A stretch of DNA of 32,499 nt from Phenylobacterium deserti (GCA_945883235.1 CAMCXF010000039.1:1-32499), one strand, 5' to 3'. Positions 1-8,006 are shown, counted from the stretch's first letter. Notes: generated by a model from the letters alone, not told the origin. Translations and numbers: made by a program.

Positions 1-598
1 GTCCCTGCGCGCGCGCGATCCGGCCTTTTTCAGCTGAGTAGGTGGTGTCGGAGCCGTCAGCCTTGGTCTGGTGGATGAACAGGTTGACCAGATTGCCTGC
101 CCCGTCGACGCTCTGGGCATAGACCGTCAATCCGGGGGTCGGCTCGGAAAACTCGCCCTCCCGGACCAGGGCGGCTGCCAGATCGGTGCGCACCTCGAAC
201 AATTCCTGCCGGAGCTCGCGAAACGAGGCTGGCTGTACGAAAATATTCATCAGCAGAGCCAGGAACGCGATGGTGCAGGCCAGCCGCAACGCCGGCGACA
301 TCACCTGCCACCGGCTCATGCCGCCGGAAAAGCAAACGACGATCTCCTGCTCGGTATGGAGGCGGTTGAGGGCGACCAGGGCCGCGACAAAAACCGCGAT
401 GGGCAGCACCAGATTGATCAACTGCGGCATGTAGAGCAGCGTCACCTTCAGAAATACCAGCGCGCTCTGACGTTGGTTCACAATCAGGTCTAGACCGGCC
501 AGACTTTGGCTGAGCAGGGCGACGGCTGTCAGTGCCAGAGTGGCCAATGCCACCGGCCCGAGGAGCTGGCGAAGGAGATATCGATCTATCAGGCGCAT
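1..598 (-). CDS. lptF: LptF, LPS export permease subunit (partial, N-terminal part)
   Basis: The minus-strand reading frame begins at ATG 598-596 with MRLIDRYLLRQLLGPV and runs off the left edge, so about 199 N-terminal residues are visible. The opening (basic start, amphipathic helix, first membrane span), the following hydrophobic segment with LNRLHTEQEI and FSGGMSRWQV, and the later NLFIHQTKADG stretch are typical of the LptF/LptG (YjgP/YjgQ) permease family. In that family two such subunits with the LptB ATPase extract lipopolysaccharide from the inner membrane and pass it to LptC/LptA. It diverges from pepA, a neighbourhood common for lptF in Gram-negative bacteria. LptG is the alternative, but it would normally lie downstream, outside this window; the position beside pepA favours LptF. 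Confidence 0.88.
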   Translation of the reverse strand, partial: MRLIDRYLLRQLLGPVALATLALTAVALLSQSLAGLDLIVNQRQSALVFLKVTLLYMPQLINLVLPIAVFVAALVALNRLHTEQEIVVCFSGGMSRWQVMSPALRLACTIAFLALLMNIFVQPASFRELRQELFEVRTDLAAALVREGEFSEPTPGLTVYAQSVDGAGNLVNLFIHQTKADGSDTTYSAEKGRIARAQG

Positions 599-724
599 CG
601 TGCGAAAAACGGCTAGCTCCGAGATTTTGACGCGCCCCGGCTGCGGAGCTGTTCTAAACCATGCGTCGCGGCGCCACACAACCTGACCTTGACCGCTAAA
701 ACTAGGGCCGAAGAGAGACAACGT

Positions 725-2173
725 ATGGACATCAAGTTTGTCGCCCCCACTGCAGGGCTCCCCGCGAAGGCCGCCGTCGCCCGGATTGTGTTTGAAGGCG
801 ATGCCTATGAAGGCCCCCTTGCAAGGGCTGTGGCCGCAAGTCGTTTCACCGGGGCCAAGGGTCAAACCCTGGACATTCCGGCACCTGAAGGTCTGGCGGG
901 CGAACGCCTCGTCCTGTTGGGGGCCGGTAAGCGCGACGCGTTCAACACCCTGGGTGCCGAGCATGCCGCCGCGAGCGCCTACAACACCGTAAAGGCAACG
1001 GGCCTCGAGACCCTGCGCGTTGAGCTGTCGGGCTCTGCTGAGCTCTCGGCCTACGCCGCATTGGGTGTGCGACTGGCCAGCTATCGGTTTGACAAGTACC
1101 GCACCAAGGAAGCCGCCGACAAAAAGCCGTCGGTCGTCCGGGCAGAAATCACGGCGGTCGACACCGATGCCGCTCTGGCCGCATTTGTGCCGCTGGCGGC
1201 CCTGGCCGATGGGATCAGCTTCACCCGCGATCTGGTCTCCGAACCGCCGAACATCCTGTTCCCTGTTGAATTCGCAGCCCGGGTCAAAGCGCTTGAGACG
1301 CTGGGACTTGAGGTCGAAATTCTGGGCGAACCCGAGATGATCAAGCTTGGCATGGGGTCTCTGCTGGCCGTGGGGCAGGGCAGCATCCGCGAGAGCCACC
1401 TGGCGGTGATCAAGTGGTATGGCGCGGCCAACAAGTCCGACCAGCCCATCGCCTTTGTCGGCAAGGGCGTCTGCTTCGACACCGGCGGCATTTCGATCAA
1501 GCCGGCCGACGGCATGGAAGACATGAAGTGGGACATGGGCGGCGCGGGCGCTGTCGCTGGCCTGATGCACGCCCTGGCCGGTCGCAAGGCCAAGGTAAAC
1601 GCCATCGGCATCCTGGGTCTCGTGGAGAACATGCCCGATGGTAACGCCTATCGCCCGGGTGACGTGCTGACCAGCATGTCCGGCCAGACCATTGAGGTGA
1701 TCAATACCGACGCCGAGGGCCGCCTCGTGCTGGCTGACGCGCTCTGGTACTGCCAGGATCGCTTCAAGCCGAAGTTCATGGTCGATCTGGCCACCCTGAC
1801 CGGGGCGATCATTATCGCGCTGGGCAATGACTATGCCGGCTGCTTCTCGAACAACGACGAACTGAGCGCCAACCTGCTGGCGGCGTCCGCGGCGGAGAAC
1901 GAAGGCCTGTGGCGCATGCCCTTGCCAGCGGCCTACGAAAAGCAGATCGAGTCCATGATTGCCGACATGAAGAACACCGGCGGTCGGCCGGGCGGATCGA
2001 TCACTGCGGCGTTGTTCCTGCAGCGCTACGTCAACGGCGTGCCCTGGGCGCACCTCGACATTGCCTCGACCGCGTGGAAGAAGCCATCGTCCGTCCCCAC
2101 CAGCCCGGACGGGGCCACCGGCTACGGCGTGCGTCTGCTGAACCGGATGGTGCAAGACAAGTACGAGAGCTGA
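725..2173 (+). CDS. pepA: Leucyl aminopeptidase (cytosol aminopeptidase, M17)
   Basis: Encodes 482 residues, the usual length for M17 aminopeptidases, which are cytoplasmic hexamers with two metal ions that release N-terminal residues from peptides. The C-terminal catalytic half shows the metal-binding stretch [15 protein letters not shown] near residue 246, WDMGGAGAV near 270 and the family signature [14 protein letters not shown] near 327. The N-terminal half (about 1-160) is the more variable domain. I choose ATG 725 ([11 protein letters not shown]), preceded by GAAGAGAGA about nine bases upstream. An upstream in-frame TTG at 689 would add 12 residues with no homology-like character. It is divergent from lptF and begins a close-packed run with the hydrolase and holC. 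Some family members also bind DNA (E. coli PepA/XerA); nothing here tests that. Confidence 0.96.
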   Translation: MDIKFVAPTAGLPAKAAVARIVFEGDAYEGPLARAVAASRFTGAKGQTLDIPAPEGLAGERLVLLGAGKRDAFNTLGAEHAAASAYNTVKATGLETLRVELSGSAELSAYAALGVRLASYRFDKYRTKEAADKKPSVVRAEITAVDTDAALAAFVPLAALADGISFTRDLVSEPPNILFPVEFAARVKALETLGLEVEILGEPEMIKLGMGSLLAVGQGSIRESHLAVIKWYGAANKSDQPIAFVGKGVCFDTGGISIKPADGMEDMKWDMGGAGAVAGLMHALAGRKAKVNAIGILGLVENMPDGNAYRPGDVLTSMSGQTIEVINTDAEGRLVLADALWYCQDRFKPKFMVDLATLTGAIIIALGNDYAGCFSNNDELSANLLAASAAENEGLWRMPLPAAYEKQIESMIADMKNTGGRPGGSITAALFLQRYVNGVPWAHLDIASTAWKKPSSVPTSPDGATGYGVRLLNRMVQDKYES

Positions 2174-2180
2174 GCCCGCC

Positions 2181-2873
2181 GTGCCCGACCGCATCGTCCT
2201 GTTGCACAGCCCGCTGCTGGGCGGACTGACGTGGCAGGCCGTTGCGGCGGACCTGCGGGGTCGGGGCAGGGCGGCGTCGGCTCCGTCCTGGCCGGTGCTG
2301 TCGAGTTTGACGGGAGACTTCTACCGGTCGCTGGTAACCGCGTTGGCCGACGAACTGGGGGAATCCCCGGCGGTGGTCGTCGCGCATAGTGGCGCGGGTG
2401 CCCTGATCCCGGCGCTCGAATCGGCGTGGGGCGGTCTTCGGGGCGTTATCTTCGCCGACGCGATCCTGCCGCATCCCGGTCGCAGCTGGTTCGATACTGC
2501 GCCGCCGCAACTGGCAGAAAGCCTGCGCGCCGGGGCCGAGTTCGGGATGTTGCCGTCATGGGATCGTTGGTGGCCGCCGGGCGCGCTGGAGCGGCTGGTC
2601 CCGGACGCGACATCGCGTGACGCGCTGATCGGCGAACTGGCGGCGCTACCTCTGGACTATTTCGCGGAGCCCGCGCCGACGATTGAGCTGGCCGCACCGG
2701 CTGCTTTTCTGAGGCTCAGCGGTGCCTATGACGAAGAAGCCCGCGGTGCGACCCGCCAGGGGTGGCCCGTTGTGAGCCTGCCTCTGCATCATCTGGCCAT
2801 GCTGACCCATCCCGAAGCTGTCGCCAGTGCAATTGCCAGCCTGGCCGACAGGCTGGAACATACCCGTGGCTGA
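2181..2873 (+). CDS. Small alpha/beta-hydrolase of unknown substrate
   Basis: A 230-residue alpha/beta-hydrolase-like protein starting at GTG 2181, only seven bases after the pepA stop. The probable nucleophile is Ser70 in VVVAHSGAGAL, a variant of the Gly-x-Ser-x-Gly elbow following a hydrophobic strand. A candidate catalytic His lies at 203/204 (LPLHHLAML) just before the C-terminal helix. The early LLHSPLLGG segment sits where the oxyanion strand-loop is expected. No signal peptide or membrane segment is visible, so it should be cytoplasmic. Its end overlaps the start of holC by eight bases, which suggests translational coupling. The substrate cannot be told from the sequence. Confidence 0.82.
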   Translation: MPDRIVLLHSPLLGGLTWQAVAADLRGRGRAASAPSWPVLSSLTGDFYRSLVTALADELGESPAVVVAHSGAGALIPALESAWGGLRGVIFADAILPHPGRSWFDTAPPQLAESLRAGAEFGMLPSWDRWWPPGALERLVPDATSRDALIGELAALPLDYFAEPAPTIELAAPAAFLRLSGAYDEEARGATRQGWPVVSLPLHHLAMLTHPEAVASAIASLADRLEHTRG

Positions 2874-3327
2874 GGTTGGCACCTGCGAGGTCTGGTTTTA
2901 CCACCTGGAGCGCACCGGGCTGGACCAGGCCTTGCCGGAACTTCTGGAAAAGACGCTGCAGCGCGGCTGGAAAGCCATGGTCCGGACCCCGGCAGCGGAC
3001 AGGATCGACCATCTCGACGCATGGCTCTGGCGCTATCGCGATGACAGCTTCCTGCCTCATGCCCCGGCGAGCGAGCCAGACGCGGCACGGCAGCCCATCC
3101 TGCTGACCAGCGACATCGAAAATCTGAACGCTGCCGACGCCCTTTTCCTGATCGACGGTGCCGAACCCGGGGACCTGTCAGGCTATCAACGCTGTATCGT
3201 CGTGTTCGATGGCGCCGATGAGGACCAGCTGCGCACCGCGCGCGCGCAATGGACCGCTGTTAAAGCCCGCGGTTTGCCGATGTCGTACTGGAAGCAACAG
3301 GCACGAGGCTGGGAGAAGCAGGCATGA
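2866..3327 (+). CDS. holC: DNA polymerase III chi subunit
   Basis: Encodes 153 residues, the normal size of HolC, which links the clamp loader (through psi) to single-strand binding protein. The N-terminus VGTCEVWFYHLERTGLDQ, the central DAWLWRYRDDSFLPH (a well conserved chi signature) and the late LIDGAEP / CIVVFDGADEDQL / ARAQW stretches all fit the family. I start at GTG 2866, overlapping the hydrolase stop (GTGGCTGA). An in-frame ATG at 2827 would place 13 unlikely residues inside the preceding gene. The pepA-holC neighbourhood is widespread in proteobacteria, though here a hydrolase gene is inserted between the two. The stop overlaps the next gene by four bases (ATGA). Confidence 0.92.
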   Translation: MAEVGTCEVWFYHLERTGLDQALPELLEKTLQRGWKAMVRTPAADRIDHLDAWLWRYRDDSFLPHAPASEPDAARQPILLTSDIENLNAADALFLIDGAEPGDLSGYQRCIVVFDGADEDQLRTARAQWTAVKARGLPMSYWKQQARGWEKQA

Positions 3328-3641
3328 CCCGGTTTCTGGTGGCGGTCGCACTGCTGACCCTGAGCGCGTGTTCAACGCCGCCCCAGGTCGCGCCGCCACC
3401 GGGTGTCATTGCGGCCCCGCCGGAAGCACCGAAACCCGCACCCGTCGTGGATCAATGCGGTGCCGTAGACCTGCAGCATCTGATCGGTCGCTCCCGACTT
3501 GAGGCACCGGTCCCGCTCCGGCCAGAGCGTCATCGGGTCGCGTGCACCACCTGTCCCGTGGCCCAGGATTTCAACGAAACGCGGCTGAACATCCTGTTCG
3601 ACGCCGGCACGGGGCGCATCACCGAAGTCCGCTGCGGCTAA
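3324..3641 (+). CDS. Lipoprotein with a peptidase-inhibitor I78-like domain
   Basis: Encodes 105 residues. The N-terminus MTRFLVAVALLTLSAC is a lipoprotein signal with lipobox LSAC, so Cys16 should be lipidated. A proline/alanine-rich linker (about 17-41) follows. The rest matches the I78 inhibitor pattern: DQCGAVDLQHLIGRS, then a basic RHRVAC segment, then RLNILFDAGTGRITEVRCG at the C-terminus. Cysteines in QCGA and VRCG are the usual conserved positions; the CTTCP pair in the middle is extra. I78 proteins are small elastase-type protease inhibitors, so a role in protecting the cell envelope from serine proteases is an inference. It is coupled to holC by an ATGA overlap and is the last gene of the run. 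Confidence 0.78.
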   Translation: MTRFLVAVALLTLSACSTPPQVAPPPGVIAAPPEAPKPAPVVDQCGAVDLQHLIGRSRLEAPVPLRPERHRVACTTCPVAQDFNETRLNILFDAGTGRITEVRCG

Positions 3642-3700
3642 GGAGTTGCCGGATGCACGAAAGTGAGTCGGCAGAGAGCTTCACCGCCGCAGGTGCCTTT

Positions 3701-3750
3701 CTCCTCACCCATCGGGGGAGGGGGACCGCGCGTAGCGGGGTGGAGGGGGC
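3701..3750 (+). repeat. Intergenic palindromic repeat, family R1, copy 1
   Basis: A GC-rich block with core ACCGCGCGTAGCGGGGTGGA, preceded by a short CTC/GAG stem. A second copy lies in inverted orientation at 3862-3915. The gap 3642-3967 between the I78 lipoprotein and the glycosyltransferase holds no convincing gene; these two repeats and about 110 bases of unremarkable sequence between them are all I see. Because the flanking genes converge, the pair can fold into one long hairpin and may end transcription from both sides. Confidence 0.7.
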
Positions 3751-3861
3751 TCGCCGCCCCACACACGTTTGAAAGTCTGACCCCAAGTACGCCCAGAAGA
3801 CGACCATCCGTTGCGCGGTCGTTCGTTGCCGGAGACGAACGCAAAGGCGCCCTGCGACGGC

Positions 3862-3915
3862 AGCCCCCTCCACCCCGCTACGCGCGGTCCCCCTCCTCCA
3901 ACGGAGGAGGAGAAG
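3862..3915 (-). repeat. Intergenic palindromic repeat, family R1, copy 2 (inverted)
   Basis: The reverse complement reproduces copy 1 almost base for base over about 40 positions (AGGGGGACCGCGCGTAGCGG and the following GGTGGAGGGGGC). The CTCCTC...GAGGAG stem at its outer end has changed bases on both arms relative to copy 1. It lies about 50 bases beyond the stop codon of the glycosyltransferase gene. Confidence 0.7.
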
Positions 3916-3967
3916 GGCGGCTGCAGACCCCGGACCCCTCACGGGCTCACTTCCGTGCATCCCTTGA

Positions 3968-5200
3968 CTAAGCTGCGGAGAACTCCACGCCCAGCTCGCC
4001 CAGCAGCGCCAGCCAGGCCGCTTGCCCCGCCACTGAGCTGAACTTTTCCACGGCCGTCGCCCGCGCCGCCGCACGCAAGGATGCCGAAGCACCGGGATTG
4101 CGGCACGCGCCAATCAAGGTCTCCGACAAGGCAGCGACGTCAAAGAACGGCAACAGCCGCCCGTTCACGCCATCCTCGATCGCATCGTGCAGCGGCGGCG
4201 TGTCCGACGCGACCACGTAGCAACCGCTGGCCATGGCCTCGACCAGCGACCAGGAAAGCACGAACGGATAGGTGTAGTAGACGTGCGCCACCCCCAGCCT
4301 CAATGCCGCAAGCATGCGGTCGTGGGGCAGTTCACCCATGAAGTGAACGCGGACGGGATCGTAGTCCACGCCCTGGAAACAGATATCCCGCCAGGTCTGA
4401 CCCTCCGGCGCGTTGCCGCCATACGCCCGCCGACCGGCGGTGCCGATCAGCATGACCTGCGCGTCGGGAACCTCTGCCAACAGCCGGGGCAGGGCTCGGG
4501 CCAGAATGTGCAAGCCCCGCAAGGGCTCCATGGCGTTGTTGATATGGGTGATCAGCGGTGTGCCCGGCGCAATCACGCGGCCATCGTCCAGCAGGAAGGG
4601 TTCAGCGGTTCCCGGGCGAATGCGATCCACATCAACGCCTTCGTGGATGATCAGCGCGTGGTCCCGGAAAGCGCGGGGCAGGGTGTCGGCCTGAAAGCGC
4701 GTCGGGGCCACTATGGCGTCGGCGTCGCCATAACTCAGCGCCATGACCGCGTTCTTGGCCTTGGTGCGGAACAGATAGTCTGGGCCGGGCGGCACAAACT
4801 CGCTGTCAAAATCCACGTCATAGCCCCTGGCGTGGTAGAAAAACTCGGCGAACGCCACCTGCCGGGCATCGGGAAACATCTCGGCCATAAAGACCATCTC
4901 GCCCCACCCGGGATGTCCGACAATGACGGCCGGATCCCAACCTTCGGTCTTCAGATGCAGGGCGGCATCATAAGCGGTGCGCCCACGAATCAGATCGGCC
5001 TCGGCCCGCACCGCTAGCGGAAACACATCCTGTCCGGTCCCGCGCGGCAGATTGTACCGCACCAGCCTGACGCCTTCCAACCCGGGCGAATGCCCTTGAC
5101 CGACTGCACAGCAGGGCACCCCCCGGGCGATCAGCGTCCCCGCCAGGTCCCGGAACTGGCCAGGAAAATTGTTATGAACGAACAGAACCCCACGCGGCAT
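3968..5200 (-). CDS. GT4-type glycosyltransferase
   Basis: Encodes about 410 residues with a two-domain GT-B layout. The N-terminus MPRGVLFVHNNFPGQFRDLA is characteristic of the Glyco_trans_4_3 N-terminal domain. The C-terminal half has the GT4 donor-binding pattern: IHEGVDVDRIRPG, a strand PLITHINNAMEPLRGLHIL, AQVMLIG, and an E-x7-E-like region in SWSLVEAMASGCYVVASDTPPLHDAI. It presumably transfers a sugar from a nucleotide donor onto an envelope polysaccharide or glycan; the acceptor is not evident and no polysaccharide genes are next to it. No membrane segment is visible. I prefer ATG 5200; a TTG at 5224 would add eight residues. Neither start has a clear ribosome site. Confidence 0.85.
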   Translation of the reverse strand: MPRGVLFVHNNFPGQFRDLAGTLIARGVPCCAVGQGHSPGLEGVRLVRYNLPRGTGQDVFPLAVRAEADLIRGRTAYDAALHLKTEGWDPAVIVGHPGWGEMVFMAEMFPDARQVAFAEFFYHARGYDVDFDSEFVPPGPDYLFRTKAKNAVMALSYGDADAIVAPTRFQADTLPRAFRDHALIIHEGVDVDRIRPGTAEPFLLDDGRVIAPGTPLITHINNAMEPLRGLHILARALPRLLAEVPDAQVMLIGTAGRRAYGGNAPEGQTWRDICFQGVDYDPVRVHFMGELPHDRMLAALRLGVAHVYYTYPFVLSWSLVEAMASGCYVVASDTPPLHDAIEDGVNGRLLPFFDVAALSETLIGACRNPGASASLRAAARATAVEKFSSVAGQAAWLALLGELGVEFSAA

Positions 5201-5321
5201 GCGCACGGTCTTAGCCTGCTGCAAGCGTAGCTGTCATCCACGATCCGGCGAGGCCCAGTCCGCCTTCGCCCCTTCGGGCTTCGGCGCGACAGCCTTCGCT
5301 GGAGAGGCTTGCCAAGCCGAA

Positions 5322-5336
5322 GCGTGGTTTCCACGC
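5322..5336 (-). terminator. Hairpin just after tRNA-Leu
   Basis: GCGTGG-AAA-CCACGC on the minus strand, a perfect six-pair stem with a three-base loop, begins seven bases beyond the CCA end of the tRNA. A wider inverted repeat, AGCCTTCGC at 5335-5343 with GCGAAGGCT at 5291-5299, surrounds it and includes the last tRNA bases. There is only a short TT after the stem, so it could serve termination or 3'-end processing. Confidence 0.4.
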
Positions 5337-5342
5337 GAAGGC

Positions 5343-5425
5343 TGGTGCGGCTAGAGGGACTCGAACCCCCACGGTTTCCCGCTGGTACCTAAAACCAGTG
5401 CGTCTACCAATTCCGCCATAGCCGC
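5343..5425 (-). tRNA. tRNA-Leu (anticodon UAG)
   Basis: The 83-base minus-strand sequence folds as a tRNA: acceptor stem GCGGCTA with TAGCCGC, discriminator A and encoded CCA, D-loop AATTGGTAGAC, anticodon stem CTGGT/ACCAG around loop TTTAGGT giving anticodon TAG, a long variable arm typical of class II tRNAs, and T-arm GGGGG-TTCGAGT-CCCTC. It reads the CUA leucine codon and other CUN codons by wobble. Confidence 0.97.
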
Positions 5426-5434
5426 GCACGCCTT

Positions 5435-5463
5435 GCCATTGCGGGATGCGCTTGCCGCGTCAA
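5435..5463 (-). promoter_or_regulatory. Candidate promoter for tRNA-Leu
   Basis: On the minus strand TTGACG (5463-5458), matching the -35 consensus and followed by C as in Caulobacter housekeeping promoters, lies 17 bases before AATGGC (5440-5435), a poor -10. The predicted start would fall a few bases before the mature tRNA 5' end at 5425. The weak -10 keeps confidence low. Confidence 0.35.
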
Positions 5464-5599
5464 GGGGGCACAGGGACTTGGACAGCTCTTCGCGTCGTGA
5501 CATAAGGGCGCCCGCACGCCGCCGGACCCTGTTCGGCGGCCTTCCCCGTTTGTCGTGTGGCGCGCTGTTGCGCCGGACTCCGAGTGTCTGAGAATGTCG

Positions 5600-6958
5600 A
5601 TGCAAATCGTTGAGAAGTCTGGTGAAGGCCTTAGTCGGCTCTATGGCGTAACTGTCCCGATGGCGGACCTGAACCAGCGTCTTGACGCCCGGATTGCCGA
5701 AGTGACGCCCACCCTCAACATCAAGGGATTCCGTCCGGGCAAGGTGCCGCAGGCCCACGTGCGGCGGCTCTACGGCAAGTCGCTGATGAGCGAAGTCGTG
5801 CAGCAGACGCTCAACGAGAGCACCCAGAAGATCCTCACGGACAACAATCTGCGTCCCGCCGGCGAGCCGGATCTGACGCCTGAGGGCGACATTGAAGCGG
5901 TCATGGATGGCAAGGCCGATCTGGCGTTCAATCTGGCCATCGACATCATGCCGGACTTTGAGCCTGTCGACGCGGCGACGCTGTCGCTGACCAAGCCGGT
6001 CTATGTGCCGTCGGAAAAGGAAGTCGACGAAGCCGTCGCCGATCTGGCCAAGCAGAACCGTACCTACGAGACCAGAACCGGCAAGACGGTCAAGGCCAAG
6101 GACGGCGATCAGGTGGTGATCGATTTCCTGGGCCGGGTCGACGGCGTGGCCTTCGAAGGCGGCACGGCGACGGACGTCGAGCTGGTGCTGGGCTCGGGCC
6201 AGTTCATTCCCGGCTTCGAGGAGCAGCTGGTCGGCGCCAAGGTTGGCGCGGATCTGGTGGTCAAGGTGACGTTCCCGGCGGACTATCAGTCCAAGGATCT
6301 GGCCGGCAAGGACGCCGAGTTCGAAAGCAAGGTCAAGGACATCCGCGGCCCGATCGACTCGCCGGCCGACGATGCGTTTGCCGAGCGCCTGGGCATCGAG
6401 AACCTCGAAAAGCTCAAGGAACTGATCAAGGGCAATCTTGAGGGCCAGTACGCCGACGCCTCACGCTTCAAGCTGAAGCGCGCCCTGCTGGACCAGCTGG
6501 ACACCAAGCACGACTTCCCGCTGCCGCCGAAGATGGTGGAAGCCGAGTTCTCCTCGATCTGGGCCCAGGTTCAGCAGGACAAGGAATCTGGCGGGTTGCC
6601 GGACGAGGACGCGGGCAAGACCGACGACCAGCTCCAGAAGGAATACCGCAAGATCGCCGAGCGCCGTGTACGCCTGGGTCTGGTGCTAGCCGAAATCGGC
6701 CGCGCCAACAGCGTCCAGGTGACGGAACAGGAACTGAATGAGGCCATCCGCCGCGAAGCCATGAAGTACGGCCCGCAAGCCCAGGAAATCTTCAACCTGC
6801 TGCGCGAAAACCAGAACGCCCAGGCCCAGCTCCGCGCGCCGATCTTCGAGGACAAGGTGGTCGACCTGATGATCGCCAAGGCCAAGGTGAAGGACAAGAA
6901 GGTCTCGAAAGACGAGCTGATGAAGGAAGACGACCTCCCGGCGGGCTACGCCGAGTAG
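5600..6958 (+). CDS. tig: Trigger factor (ribosome-bound chaperone, peptidyl-prolyl isomerase)
   Basis: Encodes about 452 residues, close to the usual trigger factor length. The N-terminal ribosome-docking domain contains the signature [17 protein letters not shown] around residue 45, the site that contacts ribosomal protein L23. The FKBP-type isomerase domain follows (about 150-245; [31 protein letters not shown]). The C-terminal helical substrate-binding region runs to the end. ATG 5600 ([10 protein letters not shown]) or ATG 5594, two codons earlier, are both plausible; the longer frame from 5555 is unlikely. In many bacteria clpP follows tig, but here a repeat and a toxin-antitoxin pair do. 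Confidence 0.97.
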   Translation: MQIVEKSGEGLSRLYGVTVPMADLNQRLDARIAEVTPTLNIKGFRPGKVPQAHVRRLYGKSLMSEVVQQTLNESTQKILTDNNLRPAGEPDLTPEGDIEAVMDGKADLAFNLAIDIMPDFEPVDAATLSLTKPVYVPSEKEVDEAVADLAKQNRTYETRTGKTVKAKDGDQVVIDFLGRVDGVAFEGGTATDVELVLGSGQFIPGFEEQLVGAKVGADLVVKVTFPADYQSKDLAGKDAEFESKVKDIRGPIDSPADDAFAERLGIENLEKLKELIKGNLEGQYADASRFKLKRALLDQLDTKHDFPLPPKMVEAEFSSIWAQVQQDKESGGLPDEDAGKTDDQLQKEYRKIAERRVRLGLVLAEIGRANSVQVTEQELNEAIRREAMKYGPQAQEIFNLLRENQNAQAQLRAPIFEDKVVDLMIAKAKVKDKKVSKDELMKEDDLPAGYAE

Positions 6959-6965
6959 GGGCCAC

Positions 6966-7022
6966 TTTCCCTCCCTTAATGGGGAGGGACAGCCCGCCCA
7001 AACGGGCGGGCAGGGTGGGGCG
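6966..7022 (+). repeat. Intergenic palindromic repeat, family R2, copy 1
   Basis: CCCTCCCTTAATGGGGAGGG followed by ACAGCCCGCC-CAAA-style hairpin and CAGGGTGGGG. It begins about eight bases after the tig stop and may act as its terminator. An inverted copy is at 7708-7760, so the toxin-antitoxin pair lies between the two copies. Confidence 0.72.
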
Positions 7023-7106
7023 GTGTGCCTCAGACGCTGAGGGTTGGCTTAGTCTCAATGGACGCCGAGGGCGGCATCCAGTCCCGCCGCCCCGGTTCCC
7101 ACACCC

Positions 7107-7135
7107 TTGACATGACCTGTCCAGAGACCCAATAA
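7107..7135 (+). promoter_or_regulatory. Promoter of the toxin-antitoxin pair, probably giving a leaderless mRNA
   Basis: TTGACA (7107-7112, perfect -35) is followed after 17 bases by CAATAA (7130-7135). A start site six to seven bases downstream falls at about 7141-7142, the ATG of the antitoxin. No ribosome-binding site precedes that ATG, which fits a leaderless message. Confidence 0.6.
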
Positions 7136-7141
7136 ACGGTC

Positions 7142-7390
7142 ATGATCGATCAGCTTCTGGCCGGCTCCGGCGTCAGCATTTCGGATCTAAAAAAGAACCC
7201 CACCGCCGTGATCGAAGCGGCGGGCGGCTTTCCCGTGGCCGTGCTCAACCGCAATACGCCGGCGGCCTATCTGGTGCCGGCCAAGGCGTGGGAAGAGCTG
7301 ATGGATCGCCTGGAGGACATCGAGCTGGCCGAGCTGGTTCGGGCCCGGGCCGGCGAGACGCCCGTTCGTGTAGAACTCGACGACCTGTAG
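7142..7390 (+). CDS. Type II antitoxin, Phd/YefM (StbD-like) family
   Basis: Encodes 82 residues. The N-terminal GVSISDLKKNPTAVIEAAGG and PVAVLNRNTPAAYLVPAKAWEELMDRLED form the Phd/YefM fold used for DNA binding. The C-terminal acidic tail (VRARAGETPVRVELDDL) is the part expected to wrap around and block the toxin. It probably also represses its own promoter. Its stop is seven bases from the GTG of the RelE-like gene. It reads from a nearby TTGACA promoter without visible leader. Confidence 0.9.
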   Translation: MIDQLLAGSGVSISDLKKNPTAVIEAAGGFPVAVLNRNTPAAYLVPAKAWEELMDRLEDIELAELVRARAGETPVRVELDDL

Positions 7391-7397
7391 GACCCGG

Positions 7398-7682
7398 GTG
7401 GTCTACAGCCTCGAATTCCTGCCCAGTGCGCTCAAGGAGTGGCGCGCGTTAGGCGGCAATGTCAGCGATCAATTCAAAAAGAAACTTCAGGAACGCCTGC
7501 AGTCGCCCCACGTGCCCTCGGCAAAGCTCAGTGGAATGCCGGACTGCTACAAGATCAAACTGCGCGCGGCAGGCTATCGACTGGTCTATCGGGTCGATGA
7601 TGCCGTGGTAACGGTTGTGGTTGTCGCCGTCGGGCGACGGGACCGGAACCTCGTCTACAAGATTGCCGCAGGGCGGATGTAA
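7398..7682 (+). CDS. RelE/StbE-type mRNA interferase toxin
   Basis: Encodes 94 residues from GTG 7398. The sequence MVYSLEFLPSALKEWRALG, then KLSGMPDCYKIKLRAAGYRLVYRVDD, then VVVAVGRRDRNLVYKIA follows the RelE fold. The basic and tyrosine residues of the active site (K/R in YKIKLR, R in GYRLVYRV, R in GRRDR and the Y near the C-terminus) are all present, so it should be an active ribosome-dependent mRNA nuclease held in check by the preceding antitoxin. It appears intact. Confidence 0.9.
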   Translation: MVYSLEFLPSALKEWRALGGNVSDQFKKKLQERLQSPHVPSAKLSGMPDCYKIKLRAAGYRLVYRVDDAVVTVVVVAVGRRDRNLVYKIAAGRM

Positions 7683-7707
7683 CGGCTGCGTGTTGACCCG
7701 GTCGTGG

Positions 7708-7760
7708 CCTCCCCACCCTGACCGCTGCGCGGTCTGTCCCTCCCCATTAAGGGAGGGAGG
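7708..7760 (-). repeat. Intergenic palindromic repeat, family R2, copy 2 (inverted)
   Basis: The reverse complement begins CCTCCCTCCCTTAATGGGGA and continues GGGACAGACCGC...CAGGGTGGGGAGG, closely matching 6966-7022. The inner hairpin differs in sequence (ACCGC-GCA-GCGGT against CCCGCCC-AAA-CGGGCGGG) but stays palindromic, suggesting selection on the stem. It lies between the toxin and the small minus-strand gene, whose genes converge here. Confidence 0.72.
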
Positions 7761-7763
7761 TCT

Positions 7764-7940
7764 CTAAAGTGACCGCAAATGCCGCAGCAGTTCCGGGTTT
7801 TCCACCTGCGCGCGACGCTCATTTATGACGCGGTGCAGATCCAGAGAATCGTTGGGATCACGCGGCAGAGGACTGGCCGACAAAGGCGACTCGTAGGCTG
7901 GCGGCGGTGTCTCGGCCGCGCTCTCGATCGGCATCTCCAT
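7764..7940 (-). CDS. Small hypothetical protein, 58 residues
   Basis: A minus-strand frame from ATG 7940-7938 to TAG 7766-7764. It is preceded by GGAGAG five to six bases before the ATG, the strongest ribosome site in this part of the window. The product starts MEMPIESAAETPPPAYESPL, has a proline-rich, acidic first half and a helical, charged C-terminus (LHRVINERRAQVENPELLRH). No signal peptide, membrane span or cysteine is present. I do not recognise the family. The stop sits four bases before repeat R2. The rest of 7683-8246 holds that repeat, a dyad at 7990-8006 and a palindrome CTCCCGGGAG at 8210-8219, with no other supported gene. Confidence 0.6.
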   Translation of the reverse strand: MEMPIESAAETPPPAYESPLSASPLPRDPNDSLDLHRVINERRAQVENPELLRHLRSL

Positions 7941-7989
7941 GCAGCACTCTCCCCTGTACCCGCGCGGACGCGGAGCTTCCCCGGCGATT

Positions 7990-8006
7990 AAGGTATCATT
8001 TACCTT
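7990..8006 (-). promoter_or_regulatory. Dyad upstream of the small gene
   Basis: AAGGTA-TCATT-TACCTT, a perfect six-base inverted repeat with a five-base centre, lies 50 bases upstream of the small minus-strand ATG in a short AT-rich island. It could be an operator for that gene; no regulator is identified. Confidence 0.3.
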
